Notes under the pieces: generated by a model
Database searches by the model: none
What the model was told of the DNA's origin: nothing
What the model saw: only the letters and a program-made list of their open reading frames with translations
Assembly: GCA_040006575.1 (NCBI GenBank)
Contig: JBDTWS010000109.1
Span: 1-14,038, forward strand
DNA length: 14,038 bases
DNA from: UKL13-2 sp040006575
GTDB taxonomy: Bacteria; Pseudomonadota; Gammaproteobacteria; Burkholderiales; Usitatibacteraceae
Reading direction: 5' to 3'
In this document: positions 7,093 through 13,860 of the stretch, piece by piece
Numbering within the stretch: the stretch's first letter is position 1
Layout of the letters: every line of letters starts with the position of its first letter
Position numbers and translations under genes: made by a program

Positions 7093-7126
7093 GTTTCCGC
7101 TCGTCCGGGGTGGCGGGAAACATTTT
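7093..7126 (+). terminator. Weak terminator-like hairpin after the 2-hydroxyacid dehydrogenase
   Basis: GTTTCCGC (7093-7100) pairs with GCGGGAAAC (7113-7121) through eight pairs with one bulged G, around a 12-base loop. An interrupted T/C-rich tract starting ATTTTCC follows. It begins 6 nt after the stop codon. The bulge, large loop and broken T-run make it only a candidate. Confidence 0.35.
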
Positions 7127-7162
7127 CCTCTTTGAGCGTAACGCGGGAACAAAATCTTCCCG
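7115..7162. promoter_or_regulatory. Two GGGAA...TTCC dyads before the beta-hydroxyacid dehydrogenase gene
   Basis: Dyad one is GGGAA (7115-7119) with TTCC (7125-7128), containing the perfect palindrome GGAAA-CAT-TTTCC (7116-7128). Dyad two is CGGGAA (7144-7149) with TTCCCG (7157-7162), a perfect 6-bp inverted repeat with a 7-bp spacer. Their centres are about 31 bp apart, near three helical turns, and they end about 70 nt before ATG 7235. Two like half-site pairs on one DNA face suggest an operator for a dimeric regulator. The regulator is unknown. The first dyad overlaps the weak hairpin listed separately. Confidence 0.3.
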
Positions 7163-7234
7163 GTAGTATTGCTGCCATGCGCTGTGATTTCTGCAGCACG
7201 GACAATTTTCTCAATCAGCATTCAGGAGCCGAAT

Positions 7235-8095
7235 ATGAAAGTCGCATTCTTGGGTTTGGGCGTAATGGGTTATCCGATGGCAGGCCACCTCAAGGCCAAG
7301 GGTCACGACGTCACCGTCTACAACCGCACCACCGCGAAGGCTGAGGCATGGGCCACGCAGCATGGCGGCGCGGGCTTGGCAAACTACGGCAAGACCATCG
7401 AGGAAGCCGTTGCCGGCGCCGAGATCGTGATGATGTGCGTGGGCAATGACAAGGACCTGATGGATGTGGGCCAGGCTGCATTGGCCGCGATGAAATCCGG
7501 CACGACGCTGGTTGATCACACCACCGGTTCAGCGGATGCAGCACGCAAGCTCTATGCGATTGCAAAAGAAAAGGGCATCGCCTTCATCGATGGCCCGGTC
7601 TCGGGCGGGCAGGCCGGTGCAGAAAAGGGCCAGCTCACCGTCATGTGCGGCGGCGACGTGGCCCCGTTCGACAAAGCCAAGCCGGTCATGGATTGCTATG
7701 CCAAGGCGACCACATTGATGGGGCCATCCGGCGCGGGCCAGCTCACCAAGATGGTCAACCAGATCTGCATTGCCGGCCTGGTCCAGGCGCTGTCCGAAGG
7801 CCTCGCCTTCGCCGAAAAAGCGGGTCTGGACGGCAATCTGGTCCTGGACGTCATTTCCAAAGGGGCTGCCCAATCCTGGCAAATGGAAAACCGCGGCAAA
7901 ACCATGCTGAAGCGTGAATTCAACTTCGGCTTCGCCGTCGACTGGATGCGCAAGGACCTGGGCATTTGCATGGAAGAAGCCGCCAGGAACGGGGCGAAAC
8001 TGCCTCTTACGACCCAAATCGACCAGTTTTACGGCGAGGTGCAAAAAGCCGGCGGAAACAGGTTTGACACCAGTTCCCTGATTACGAGACTATAG
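7235..8095 (+). CDS. NAD(P)-dependent beta-hydroxyacid dehydrogenase (tartronate/succinic-semialdehyde reductase-like)
   Basis: A 286-residue cytoplasmic enzyme of the 3-hydroxyisobutyrate dehydrogenase superfamily. The N-terminal cofactor motif is GLGVMG (7-12). NRT after the second strand (Arg31) suggests NADP(H) preference, as in glyoxylate/succinic-semialdehyde reductases. The substrate-binding motif DGPVSGGQAGAEKG begins at 119. The catalytic lysine is Lys172 in LTKMVNQ, with Asn175 alongside. Length is normal for the family (about 290). The start at 7235 is firm: AGGAG (7224-7228) lies 6 nt upstream and MKVAFLGLG is the family start; the frame open back to 7169 is not coding. Likely reactions are reduction of tartronate semialdehyde, glyoxylate, succinic semialdehyde or a related aldehyde acid. 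The pairing with a glyoxylate/hydroxypyruvate-reductase-like gene upstream fits glycerate/glyoxylate metabolism. The exact substrate is not determinable. Confidence 0.92.
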   Translation: MKVAFLGLGVMGYPMAGHLKAKGHDVTVYNRTTAKAEAWATQHGGAGLANYGKTIEEAVAGAEIVMMCVGNDKDLMDVGQAALAAMKSGTTLVDHTTGSADAARKLYAIAKEKGIAFIDGPVSGGQAGAEKGQLTVMCGGDVAPFDKAKPVMDCYAKATTLMGPSGAGQLTKMVNQICIAGLVQALSEGLAFAEKAGLDGNLVLDVISKGAAQSWQMENRGKTMLKREFNFGFAVDWMRKDLGICMEEAARNGAKLPLTTQIDQFYGEVQKAGGNRFDTSSLITRL

Positions 8096-8263
8096 CGGGA
8101 GCCCTCTCGCGCACAGCTGTAAAAGGCGGCAGGGCCGGCGTGAGTCGGTGCCTGCTGCGCTTCTTCTTGAATGGCAGCGCCGCACCACTCGCGTGAACAC
8201 CCCGCCCGGTGACAGAGATCGCTGTTGAGCGACCCGCCGCTCTCGTTCCAGAAAGAACACAAA

Positions 8264-8896
8264 ATGATAAAGCTCTACTATTCCCCCGGCGCGTGCTCCC
8301 TTGCGCCGCATATCGTGCTTGAAGAGCTGGGAATCGCATACGAAGCCGTGCTGGTGTCATTGAAGGACGGCGAGCACAAGAAGGCGGACTACCTCAAGAT
8401 CAACCCGAAGGCGCGGGTGCCGGCATTGAATGTGGACGGCAAGGTGCTGACCGAAAACGTCGCCATCCTGACCTACCTGGGTGGTGGCTATGCTGAGCGC
8501 GGCCTGTGGCCCAAGGACACCTGGAAGCAGGCGGAAGCGCTGTCGCTGATGGCCTGGCTCTCGTCCAGCGTGCATATTGCGGCGGCGGGAATTTTTCGTC
8601 CGGAGCGCTTTGCTGAAGATGGCTCGGCAAAAGAAACGGTTACTGCCACCGGGCGCGCCACGCTCGAAAAATATTTTGCCGACATCGAAAAATTGTTGAC
8701 CGGCAAGACTTTCGCCATGGGTGGGCAGTACACCGTTTGCGATCCTTACCTGATGGTGTTCTATCGCTGGGGCAACCGCATCGGCATCCCGATGAAGGAG
8801 CGTTTCCCGATGTGGGGCAAGCATGCGCAGCGCGTGGCATCGCGGCCAACCGTGAAACGCGTGCTGGAAGCCGAAGGCATCCAGATCGACTCGTAG
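8264..8896 (+). CDS. Glutathione S-transferase, beta-class/GstA-like
   Basis: A 210-residue cytoplasmic glutathione transferase of normal length. The thioredoxin-like N-domain begins MIKLYYSPGACSLAPH, with Cys11 and Ser12 at the position of the active-site Cys10 of beta-class GstA enzymes. KARVPAL (49-55) contains the cis-proline that binds glutathione (Pro53). LTENVAILTYL follows, where Glu64 is the usual glutathione-contacting residue; Asn65 replaces the more common serine. The helical C-domain contains YTVCDPYLMVFYRW, the N-capping/DPY motif. ATG 8264 has only a weak purine-rich region before it (GAAAGAA); TTG 8225 opens the same frame but adds a non-family leader. It probably conjugates or reductively modifies electrophiles; linkage to the two dehydrogenases upstream is only by position (168-nt spacer). 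A decayed copy of its 3' end lies about 850 nt downstream. Confidence 0.93.
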   Translation: MIKLYYSPGACSLAPHIVLEELGIAYEAVLVSLKDGEHKKADYLKINPKARVPALNVDGKVLTENVAILTYLGGGYAERGLWPKDTWKQAEALSLMAWLSSSVHIAAAGIFRPERFAEDGSAKETVTATGRATLEKYFADIEKLLTGKTFAMGGQYTVCDPYLMVFYRWGNRIGIPMKERFPMWGKHAQRVASRPTVKRVLEAEGIQIDS

Positions 8897-8909
8897 GATG
8901 CCCTGGTTA

Positions 8910-8941
8910 TCGCCGGCGTTGCGTTGTTGCAGCACCGGCGA
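8910..8941 (+). terminator. Weak hairpin after the glutathione transferase gene
   Basis: TCGCCGG (8910-8916) pairs perfectly with CCGGCGA (8935-8941), with a possible inner TGC/GCA extension. It is followed by AATTTACT, with no proper T-run. It starts 13 nt after the stop codon. It may mark an mRNA end or a processing site. Confidence 0.3.
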
Positions 8942-9019
8942 AATTTACTGCCTGAAAAGCGGTCGCCGCAATTTTCGCCATCGCGGACAATCCGCACTTC
9001 GATTTCAACGGAGTGCATC

Positions 9020-9487
9020 ATGGATTTCCAGATCAGCGGCCTTTCCCCGCAACCATTCCGCCACCTGTTTGCGCTGAGCGACACCGAGCTTGCGGCGCAG
9101 GGTGTGCAGCGCGTATTCGCCGACGATTCCACCCCCGGGTTTCCGTGCCGTGTCAGCATGGCGCACGCCGATCCGGGTGAGGAGTTGCTGCTGCTGTCGT
9201 GGGAGCACCAGGGCGCGCATTCTCCCTACCGCGCAGCCGGCCCGATCTTCGCGCGCAAATCTGCCGTAGATATCTATCGCGCGCGCAATGTCATTCCCGA
9301 GCCGGTGCGCGTGCGTTTGCTGTCGGTGCGTGCCTACGATGCGAATGACCTCATCGTCGATGCGGATGTGATTGACGGCAAACTGATCGAGACGTTGATT
9401 GAGCGGTTCTTTGCGCAGCCTGAAGTCGCTTACTTGCACATCCATTACGCGCGGCGTGGTTGCTACGCGTGCCGCGTGGATCGCTGA
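9020..9487 (+). CDS. DUF1203 domain-containing protein
   Basis: A 155-residue soluble protein that matches the DUF1203 family as I know it. The start is MDFQISGLSPQPFRHLFALSD, the middle has GFPCRVSMAHADPGEELLLLSWEHQ and SPYRAAGPIFARK, and the end is HIHYARRGCYACRVDR. The conserved CRVS...A.PGE, HQ...SPYR and H.H.ARRGCYA.RVDR elements are all present, so the protein is complete. The biochemical role of the family is unknown to me. No signal peptide or membrane segment is visible. The start is supported by CGGAG (9009-9013) 6 nt before ATG 9020; the frame open back to 8924 overlaps a hairpin and looks non-coding. It stands between the intact glutathione transferase gene and a degraded copy of such a gene, so a link with glutathione chemistry is possible but unproven. 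Confidence 0.88.
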   Translation: MDFQISGLSPQPFRHLFALSDTELAAQGVQRVFADDSTPGFPCRVSMAHADPGEELLLLSWEHQGAHSPYRAAGPIFARKSAVDIYRARNVIPEPVRVRLLSVRAYDANDLIVDADVIDGKLIETLIERFFAQPEVAYLHIHYARRGCYACRVDR

Positions 9488-9529
9488 CCGCATTCGGTAG
9501 AAATCAGATGTTGTAAATCCAGCACCGGC

Positions 9530-9751
9530 GTGGCTTTCAGGTCATTTATGCCCGGAGACGGCCGCCGATACTGGACTTTTGTTCTGGCGCGCGTGTTTTA
9601 TCGCGCGGAAATCTACCAGCGCACCCGACCTTTCGATCGGCACTTTGCGCCGCAGGATCGTCTCGTGTTTCATCGCTGGCACGATGTTGAATGCGCACGG
9701 CCGACCTTCAAACGCATGCGGGAGGCGGAGAATATCCGCATCGATTGCTGA
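9530..9751 (+). pseudogene. C-terminal remnant of a second glutathione S-transferase
   Basis: A 73-codon open frame whose end, ARPTFKRMREAENIRIDC, aligns with the intact enzyme's SRPTVKRVLEAEGIQIDS. At DNA level 9698-9748 keeps long matched runs with 8843-8893 (GGCC.ACC, AAACGC.TG, ATCC..ATCGA). Upstream, LARVFYR resembles LMVFYR of the DPYLMVFYRW region, and FHRW resembles FPMW with a three-residue gap before the RPT block. The region between is scrambled and the whole thioredoxin domain is absent. No Shine-Dalgarno precedes the GTG at 9530. The best reading is a decayed paralogue left by a duplication or recombination. A short real protein is less likely. The exact left boundary is unclear. 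Confidence 0.62.
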
Positions 9752-10015
9752 TATTCTTCGCGGGTCGTTTTTGGCAATTGTGTCGAACGCGCGGTGCACC
9801 GCGGCGACGACAACCGTCGAGGCGCAACCAGGGACAACTGCCGGCCGCTGCGATTTCTGGTGCGCTTTAATGCGATCTCGCTCACGATAATTTTGCTATC
9901 TTCAGTCCATGATTCACCACACCCTCAATCGCCGCCTTGCATCCGCTGTACCGCTCAACTCCCTGGATCGGTCGGCGCAACCCGACAAAAACCGGCAGGA
10001 CCCAGTGGCATCGCG
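9752..10015. other. 264-nt leader region of the TPR glycosyltransferase gene
   Basis: No conserved protein is seen here. It contains a -10-like GATAAT at 9886-9891 (no convincing -35), an extended-10-like TGCTATCTT (9895-9903) and a 36-codon ORF listed separately. The main frame is open back to GTG 9794, but the extra 74 residues are not TPR-like and resemble translated spacer. Confidence 0.45.
9886..9903 (+). promoter_or_regulatory. Candidate -10 elements before the leader ORF
   Basis: GATAAT (9886-9891) matches five of six consensus bases, and TG-C-TATCTT (9895-9903) resembles an extended -10. Neither has a good -35. This is the only AT-rich patch between the glutathione-transferase remnant and the TPR gene, which makes it the likeliest promoter position. 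Confidence 0.22.
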
Positions 10016-10019
10016 ATGA
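9909..10019 (+). CDS. Possible 36-residue leader ORF overlapping the TPR gene start
   Basis: ATG 9909 opens a frame beginning MIHHTLNRRLASAVPLNSLD and ending PVASR, with its TGA at 10017-10019. That stop overlaps the downstream start codon as ATGA. The small ORF begins just after the only AT-rich promoter-like patch. It has no clear Shine-Dalgarno, no domain and no known homologue to me. The evidence is positional: the main gene also lacks a good ribosome-binding site, so ribosomes finishing this ORF could restart at 10016. It may equally be chance. Confidence 0.27.
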   Translation: MIHHTLNRRLASAVPLNSLDRSAQPDKNRQDPVASR

Positions 10020-12628
10020 GCAGCACGCCGACGCCTGCCGAAATAGAGCATGCAGTCGCCCTGTTCAAAGCGGGCAACCATCCCGAATTGGAAGAGCGCG
10101 CGCGGCTCATGCTTCAACAGCATCCGGATTCCGGTTTTGCCTGGAAAGCCTTGGGGCTTTCGCTCCAGGCGCAAGGCAAGGACGCACTGGAGGCCCTGGA
10201 AAAAACGGCACAGTTCTTTCCTGATGATGCGGCGGCACATTGCGACCTGGCGGTGGCGCTCATCGCTTCGCGGCGCTTCGGTGAAGCAGCGGCTTCCTGC
10301 CGCCGCGCATTGCAGATCAATCCCGGTTTCGCCGAGGCGCATTGCAATCTCGGCATTGCCCTGCATGAACTTCGCCAAGTCGATGCGGCCATGGCAAGTT
10401 GGCGACACGCACTGGCGATCAATCCCGATTTCGCCGAGGTACACAACATCCTTGGCAATGCGCTGCTGGACCTGGGAAAGGTGGATGAGGCTGTGTCCAG
10501 CTATCGCCGCGCGGTGGCCATAAGACCGGATTTTGCGGTTGCGCACAGCAATCTCGGCAGGGCATTGCAGGCGCTCGGACAATTCGATGAAGCCGCCTCG
10601 AGTCATCGCCGGGCGCTTGCCATCGCCCCGGGATTTGCCGAAGCATCTGTCAACCTCGGCAATGCGCAGCAGTCGCTGGGCCGACTCGACGAATCCGTTA
10701 CCAGTTATCGCCACGCGCTGGCCATCGACGCAAATATTGCCGAAGCGCACAACAACCTCGGCAATACACTGCGGCTCCTGGGCCAACGAAACGAAGCCGT
10801 CGCCAGCTATCGGCGGGCGCTCGCGATCAATCCCGGTTTCGTCGGCGCACATAGCAATCTCGGCATCGTCATGGAGGAACTCGGGCAGCGCGAAACGGCA
10901 GTGGCCAGTTATCGCCAGGCACTGGCCATCAACCCCGCGTATGCCGGGGCGCACAGCGAACTGGGCCGGATCCTGCGCGACCTTGGGCGGCTGGATGAAG
11001 CGGCCGAAAGCTGCAGGCGCGCACTGGCAATCGATCCCGATCTCGCGGGCGCGCACAATAACCTGGGAAATATCCTGCTCGACCGGAAGCAGGTCGATGC
11101 TGCAGTGACCCACTATCGCCGGGCATTGTCCATCGATAGTAAATTCGTCGAGGCGCACAACAACCTGGGTGCCGCCCTCCGCGCCGCCGGGAAACTGGAA
11201 GAAGCGGCCGAGAGCTGTCGACAGGCGCTGACCCTGAAGCCGGACTATGCCGCCGCGCACCACAGCCTGGGAAATATCTTGCGGGACCTGACGCGGATCG
11301 ATGACGCGGTCGCGAGTTATCGGCGCGCGCTCGAGATCAATCCCGATTTCGCAGCGGCCTATGACAGCCTGCTTTTCTGCCTCAGCCATCACGAGGCGGT
11401 CGACAGCCGGGCATTGTTTGCCGAACATTGCCGTTTTGGCGAACGTTTCGAGCCGCCCTTGCGTGCCGCTTGGCCGAACCATGCCAACTCGCGCGAGCCG
11501 GAACGCCGCCTGCAAGTGGGTTTCGTGTCGGGCGATTTGCGCGCTCATGCGATGGCGAATTTTGTCGAGCCGATATTCGCCCAATTGTCGGGAAATCCGC
11601 AATTGTCGCTGCACGCCTATTCGACCAATGTGATCGAAGACAACGTCACGGAGCGCATGAAGGGTTACGTGCCGCACTGGCACCAGGTTGCCGCACTTTC
11701 CGAGCCCGACCTTGCGCAAAAAATCACCCGCGACGGCATCGACATACTCGTTGATCTTTCCGGCCATACCGGCAAACACCGTCTCCTCACGTTTGCCCGC
11801 AAGCCTGCGCCCGTACAAATTTCCTGGATGGGCTATCCGGGCACAACGGGGCTGCAGGCCATCGACTACTACGTGACGGACCGGCACTTCCTTCCCCATG
11901 AGCCGTTCGCCCGCCAGTTCACCGAAAAATTCGTGTACCTGCCGGCCAGCGCACCGTTCAAGCCCAAAGCCTCAGCGCCACCCGTGAATCCACTGCCCGC
12001 ACTGGCAAACGGCCACCTGACTTTCGGCAGCTTCAACCATCCACGAAAAATCAGTCGCGCCGTGATCGCGCTGTGGGCACAACTCCTGCGCGCGGTGCCT
12101 GATTCGCGCCTGTTGATGGGCGGGATGCCGCGCGATGGACAAAACGGATCCCTGGTTGAATGGTTTGCCGAAGAAAACATCGCACAGGATCGAATCGATT
12201 TCCACCCACGCAGCGTCATGGAAACCTATCTGCGTCTGCATCATCAAGTGGACATCTGCCTGGATACCTTCCCCTACCACGGTGGTACGACCACGCTGCA
12301 CGCGCTCTGGATGGGTGTGCCGACGCTGACCCTGGCGGGCAACACGCCCGCCGCGCGGACGGGCGCGTCGATCCTTGGCCACGTGGGACTGGATGCGTTT
12401 GTCGCCCACGATCCGGCGGAATTTGTCGACAAGGGCGTTGCCTGGGAAGGCAGGTTTGCTGCCCTTTCCGTTGTCCGCAGCGAAATGCGCGAGCGGTTTG
12501 CAGGCAGTGCGATGGGGCAGCCGGCGCTGGTCGCCGAAGGGTTCCACCGTGCCTTGCGCCTGATGTGGCGCCGCTGGTGCGAAGGGCTGCCGCCGCTCGA
12601 GATCGATACCGGCGACACTCAATTGTAG
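10016..12628 (+). CDS. TPR-containing SPINDLY/O-GlcNAc-transferase-like glycosyltransferase (GT41)
   Basis: An 870-residue soluble protein. Residues about 37-68 form a degenerate TPR, 69-442 hold eleven TPR units of exactly 34 residues, and a twelfth partial unit starts at 443. The second half (about 495-860) is a GT41 catalytic region in two lobes. VGFVSGDLRAHAMANF (His511) corresponds to the YVSSDFGNH region of eukaryotic OGT, and PVQISWMGYPGTTG to QVMWLGYPGTSG. FGSFNHPRKIS carries Lys678 at the UDP-binding lysine position. DICLDTFPYHGGTTTLHALWMGVPTLT corresponds to the DTPLCNGHTT nucleotide-binding loop. It probably transfers a sugar from a nucleotide sugar to Ser/Thr of protein targets held by the TPR superhelix. 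Donor and targets are unknown. ATG 10016 gives a TPR protein without an odd leader, though it lacks a clear Shine-Dalgarno and overlaps a small upstream ORF. No flagellar or surface-protein genes are adjacent. Confidence 0.92.
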   Translation: MSSTPTPAEIEHAVALFKAGNHPELEERARLMLQQHPDSGFAWKALGLSLQAQGKDALEALEKTAQFFPDDAAAHCDLAVALIASRRFGEAAASCRRALQINPGFAEAHCNLGIALHELRQVDAAMASWRHALAINPDFAEVHNILGNALLDLGKVDEAVSSYRRAVAIRPDFAVAHSNLGRALQALGQFDEAASSHRRALAIAPGFAEASVNLGNAQQSLGRLDESVTSYRHALAIDANIAEAHNNLGNTLRLLGQRNEAVASYRRALAINPGFVGAHSNLGIVMEELGQRETAVASYRQALAINPAYAGAHSELGRILRDLGRLDEAAESCRRALAIDPDLAGAHNNLGNILLDRKQVDAAVTHYRRALSIDSKFVEAHNNLGAALRAAGKLEEAAESCRQALTLKPDYAAAHHSLGNILRDLTRIDDAVASYRRALEINPDFAAAYDSLLFCLSHHEAVDSRALFAEHCRFGERFEPPLRAAWPNHANSREPERRLQVGFVSGDLRAHAMANFVEPIFAQLSGNPQLSLHAYSTNVIEDNVTERMKGYVPHWHQVAALSEPDLAQKITRDGIDILVDLSGHTGKHRLLTFARKPAPVQISWMGYPGTTGLQAIDYYVTDRHFLPHEPFARQFTEKFVYLPASAPFKPKASAPPVNPLPALANGHLTFGSFNHPRKISRAVIALWAQLLRAVPDSRLLMGGMPRDGQNGSLVEWFAEENIAQDRIDFHPRSVMETYLRLHHQVDICLDTFPYHGGTTTLHALWMGVPTLTLAGNTPAARTGASILGHVGLDAFVAHDPAEFVDKGVAWEGRFAALSVVRSEMRERFAGSAMGQPALVAEGFHRALRLMWRRWCEGLPPLEIDTGDTQL
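10220..11341 (+). repeat. Eleven tandem 102-nt TPR-coding units
   Basis: Units begin at protein residues 69, 103, 137, 171, 205, 239, 273, 307, 341, 375 and 409, with no insertions or deletions. Each follows the pattern P-x-(F/Y/L)-A-x-A-H-x-N-L-G-x-x-L...G-x-x-(D/E)-E-A-x-x-S-Y-R-R-A-L-A-I. DNA identity between units is high in segments such as the codons for RRALAINP, so the array may expand or contract by recombination. Perfect register suggests a continuous superhelix and growth by unit duplication. Confidence 0.9.
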
Positions 12629-12722
12629 GCAGGACACACTCCAGTAATCACGGGAGTCTCCAGCCATTTTATGCCTGGAAGCCGCACCGGTGCTGGTTTT
12701 TCATCCCTTCAATACTGCAAAA
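12629..12722. other. Convergent spacer between glycosyltransferase and GGDEF genes
   Basis: This 94-nt gap holds two weak dyads. One is ACTCC (12638-12642) with GGAGT (12653-12657) around a ten-base loop. The other is the palindrome GCACCGGTGC followed within a few bases by TTTTT on the plus strand. Neither is a strong terminator, so antisense read-through between the convergent genes is possible. Confidence 0.35.
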
Positions 12723-13775
12723 TCAGCCGGCCGTAACCACCCGATCCCGTCCCGCGGCCTTCGCCTTGTACAGCGCATCATCGGCGCGCCGGATCCATGA
12801 GTCCACCGAATCGCTGCTGCGCAAACCTGTCACGCCGATGCTCACCGAGGTGAGGTTTTCTCCGTAGAGCGGCGCTGCCGCCACTCTTGCACGCACATCC
12901 TCCGCCACCAGTACTGCATCGGCTTCCTGCGTTTCCGTCAGCAGCAGGATGAATTCCTCACCACCAATGCGGAACAGGAAATCGATCTTGCGCAGCCGCG
13001 CTTCCAGCAGCGTGACGATGCCGCACAGCACCTGGTCACCGGCGGCATGCCCAAACTGGTCATTGATGCGCTTGAAATGATCGATATCGAACAGCAGCAC
13101 CGACGCCGGTGTGCCGTTGCGATTGCCATGTTCGAGCGATTGATTGAGACAGGTCTGCATGTGGCGGCGATTGAACGCGCTGGTCAGTGGATCGCGGATG
13201 CTCTGGTCCAGCAGCTTGTCCTGCAGCCTGACGATCACGTTCAGGATCACATTGATGATGATGATCGTGAGCGCCAGCGCCATCGAGAAACGTATTGCGA
13301 CGTCGACGCTGACGTAATACGCCACCATCCCGGTCGAGAAAATGAACAGGACAATACTGGCAAACGTGGCCGTGCCGCGCGGCATGATGAAGTAGAAGAA
13401 CAGGATCACCGGGTAAGACCAGAACGCACCGTGGATGCCCTGCGTCTGGAAAGCGATGGTCATGGCGGCGCAGAGTGGCGGCAGCAGCAGGATGAACGGA
13501 ATGGGCGGATGGCGCTTGAAGTGGATGGCCACCGCATTGACCATGAAGACCAGCAGCGTGGCCACGATGGCCCCACCCAGCGCATAACGGCCACGCACGA
13601 AATTATTGATGGCGAAGGGCACAAACGCAACGATTGCCAGCACCGACAGCAGGTACATCACCCGTTCGCGGTGTCCCAGCAGCGGATCGCCACGGTCCCG
13701 GACTCGCGCGGAATACTCGTCCGCAGGTATCTGGCCGTGTGCCAGCGAGTCGTCCCGTTTATCGTTTGGCGCCAT
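12723..13775 (-). CDS. Membrane-anchored GGDEF diguanylate cyclase
   Basis: A 350-residue inner-membrane enzyme that would make cyclic di-GMP from two GTP. After a charged cytoplasmic start (about 1-39) come about six hydrophobic helices (about 40-58, 66-86, 92-110, 118-132, 135-155 and 162-184), a MASE-like sensor module I cannot assign to a named class. The GGDEF domain fills about 190-348: DPLTSAFNRRH (195-205), FDIDHFKRIND (229-239, with metal-binding Asp230), active-site GGEEF (271-275) and a late SVSIGVTGL block, ending ADDALYKAKAAGRDRV. The signature is catalytically competent. RKID (262-265) sits five residues before GGEEF, so the inhibitory I-site is intact and product feedback is expected. 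No EAL domain is present. ATG 13775 has no strong Shine-Dalgarno (only AAAAGAAAA). It is convergent with the glycosyltransferase gene and divergent from the next gene. Confidence 0.94.
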   Translation of the reverse strand: MAPNDKRDDSLAHGQIPADEYSARVRDRGDPLLGHRERVMYLLSVLAIVAFVPFAINNFVRGRYALGGAIVATLLVFMVNAVAIHFKRHPPIPFILLLPPLCAAMTIAFQTQGIHGAFWSYPVILFFYFIMPRGTATFASIVLFIFSTGMVAYYVSVDVAIRFSMALALTIIIINVILNVIVRLQDKLLDQSIRDPLTSAFNRRHMQTCLNQSLEHGNRNGTPASVLLFDIDHFKRINDQFGHAAGDQVLCGIVTLLEARLRKIDFLFRIGGEEFILLLTETQEADAVLVAEDVRARVAAAPLYGENLTSVSIGVTGLRSSDSVDSWIRRADDALYKAKAAGRDRVVTAG

Positions 13776-13845
13776 ATCGTTTTCTTTTGTTGTGGGACGA
13801 TTGTGTCCGCGCCTGCAGGAAAGGTCAATCTGCCCGCCAGCCGCG

Positions 13846-13851
13846 TAAAAT
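13846..13851 (+). promoter_or_regulatory. -10 element TAAAAT directly before the gene at 13861
   Basis: TAAAAT matches five of six -10 consensus bases and lies 9 nt before ATG 13861. Transcription starting about seven bases after it would begin at or within a few bases of the start codon. A -35 is poor (GGTCAA-like region near 13823). No Shine-Dalgarno is present in the bases before the ATG, which fits a leaderless message. Confidence 0.4.
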
Positions 13852-13860
13852 GCGCGGTCT

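Noticed and set aside
9794..10015. An upstream GTG start adding 74 residues to the TPR glycosyltransferase
   Set aside because: The added residues show no TPR pattern or signal peptide and cover the promoter-like patch. ATG 10016 leads directly into helical TPR-type sequence.
10220..11341. A regularly spaced repeat array that could suggest CRISPR or a satellite
   Set aside because: The 102-nt period is an exact multiple of 34 codons, the frame stays open throughout and the peptide is a standard TPR array.
9914..11899. A 661-codon open frame on the minus strand opposite the TPR gene
   Set aside because: It lies antisense to eleven near-identical repeats. The GC-rich codon pattern suppresses stops periodically in this frame, and the protein is a repetitive mirror of the TPR units with no domain of its own.
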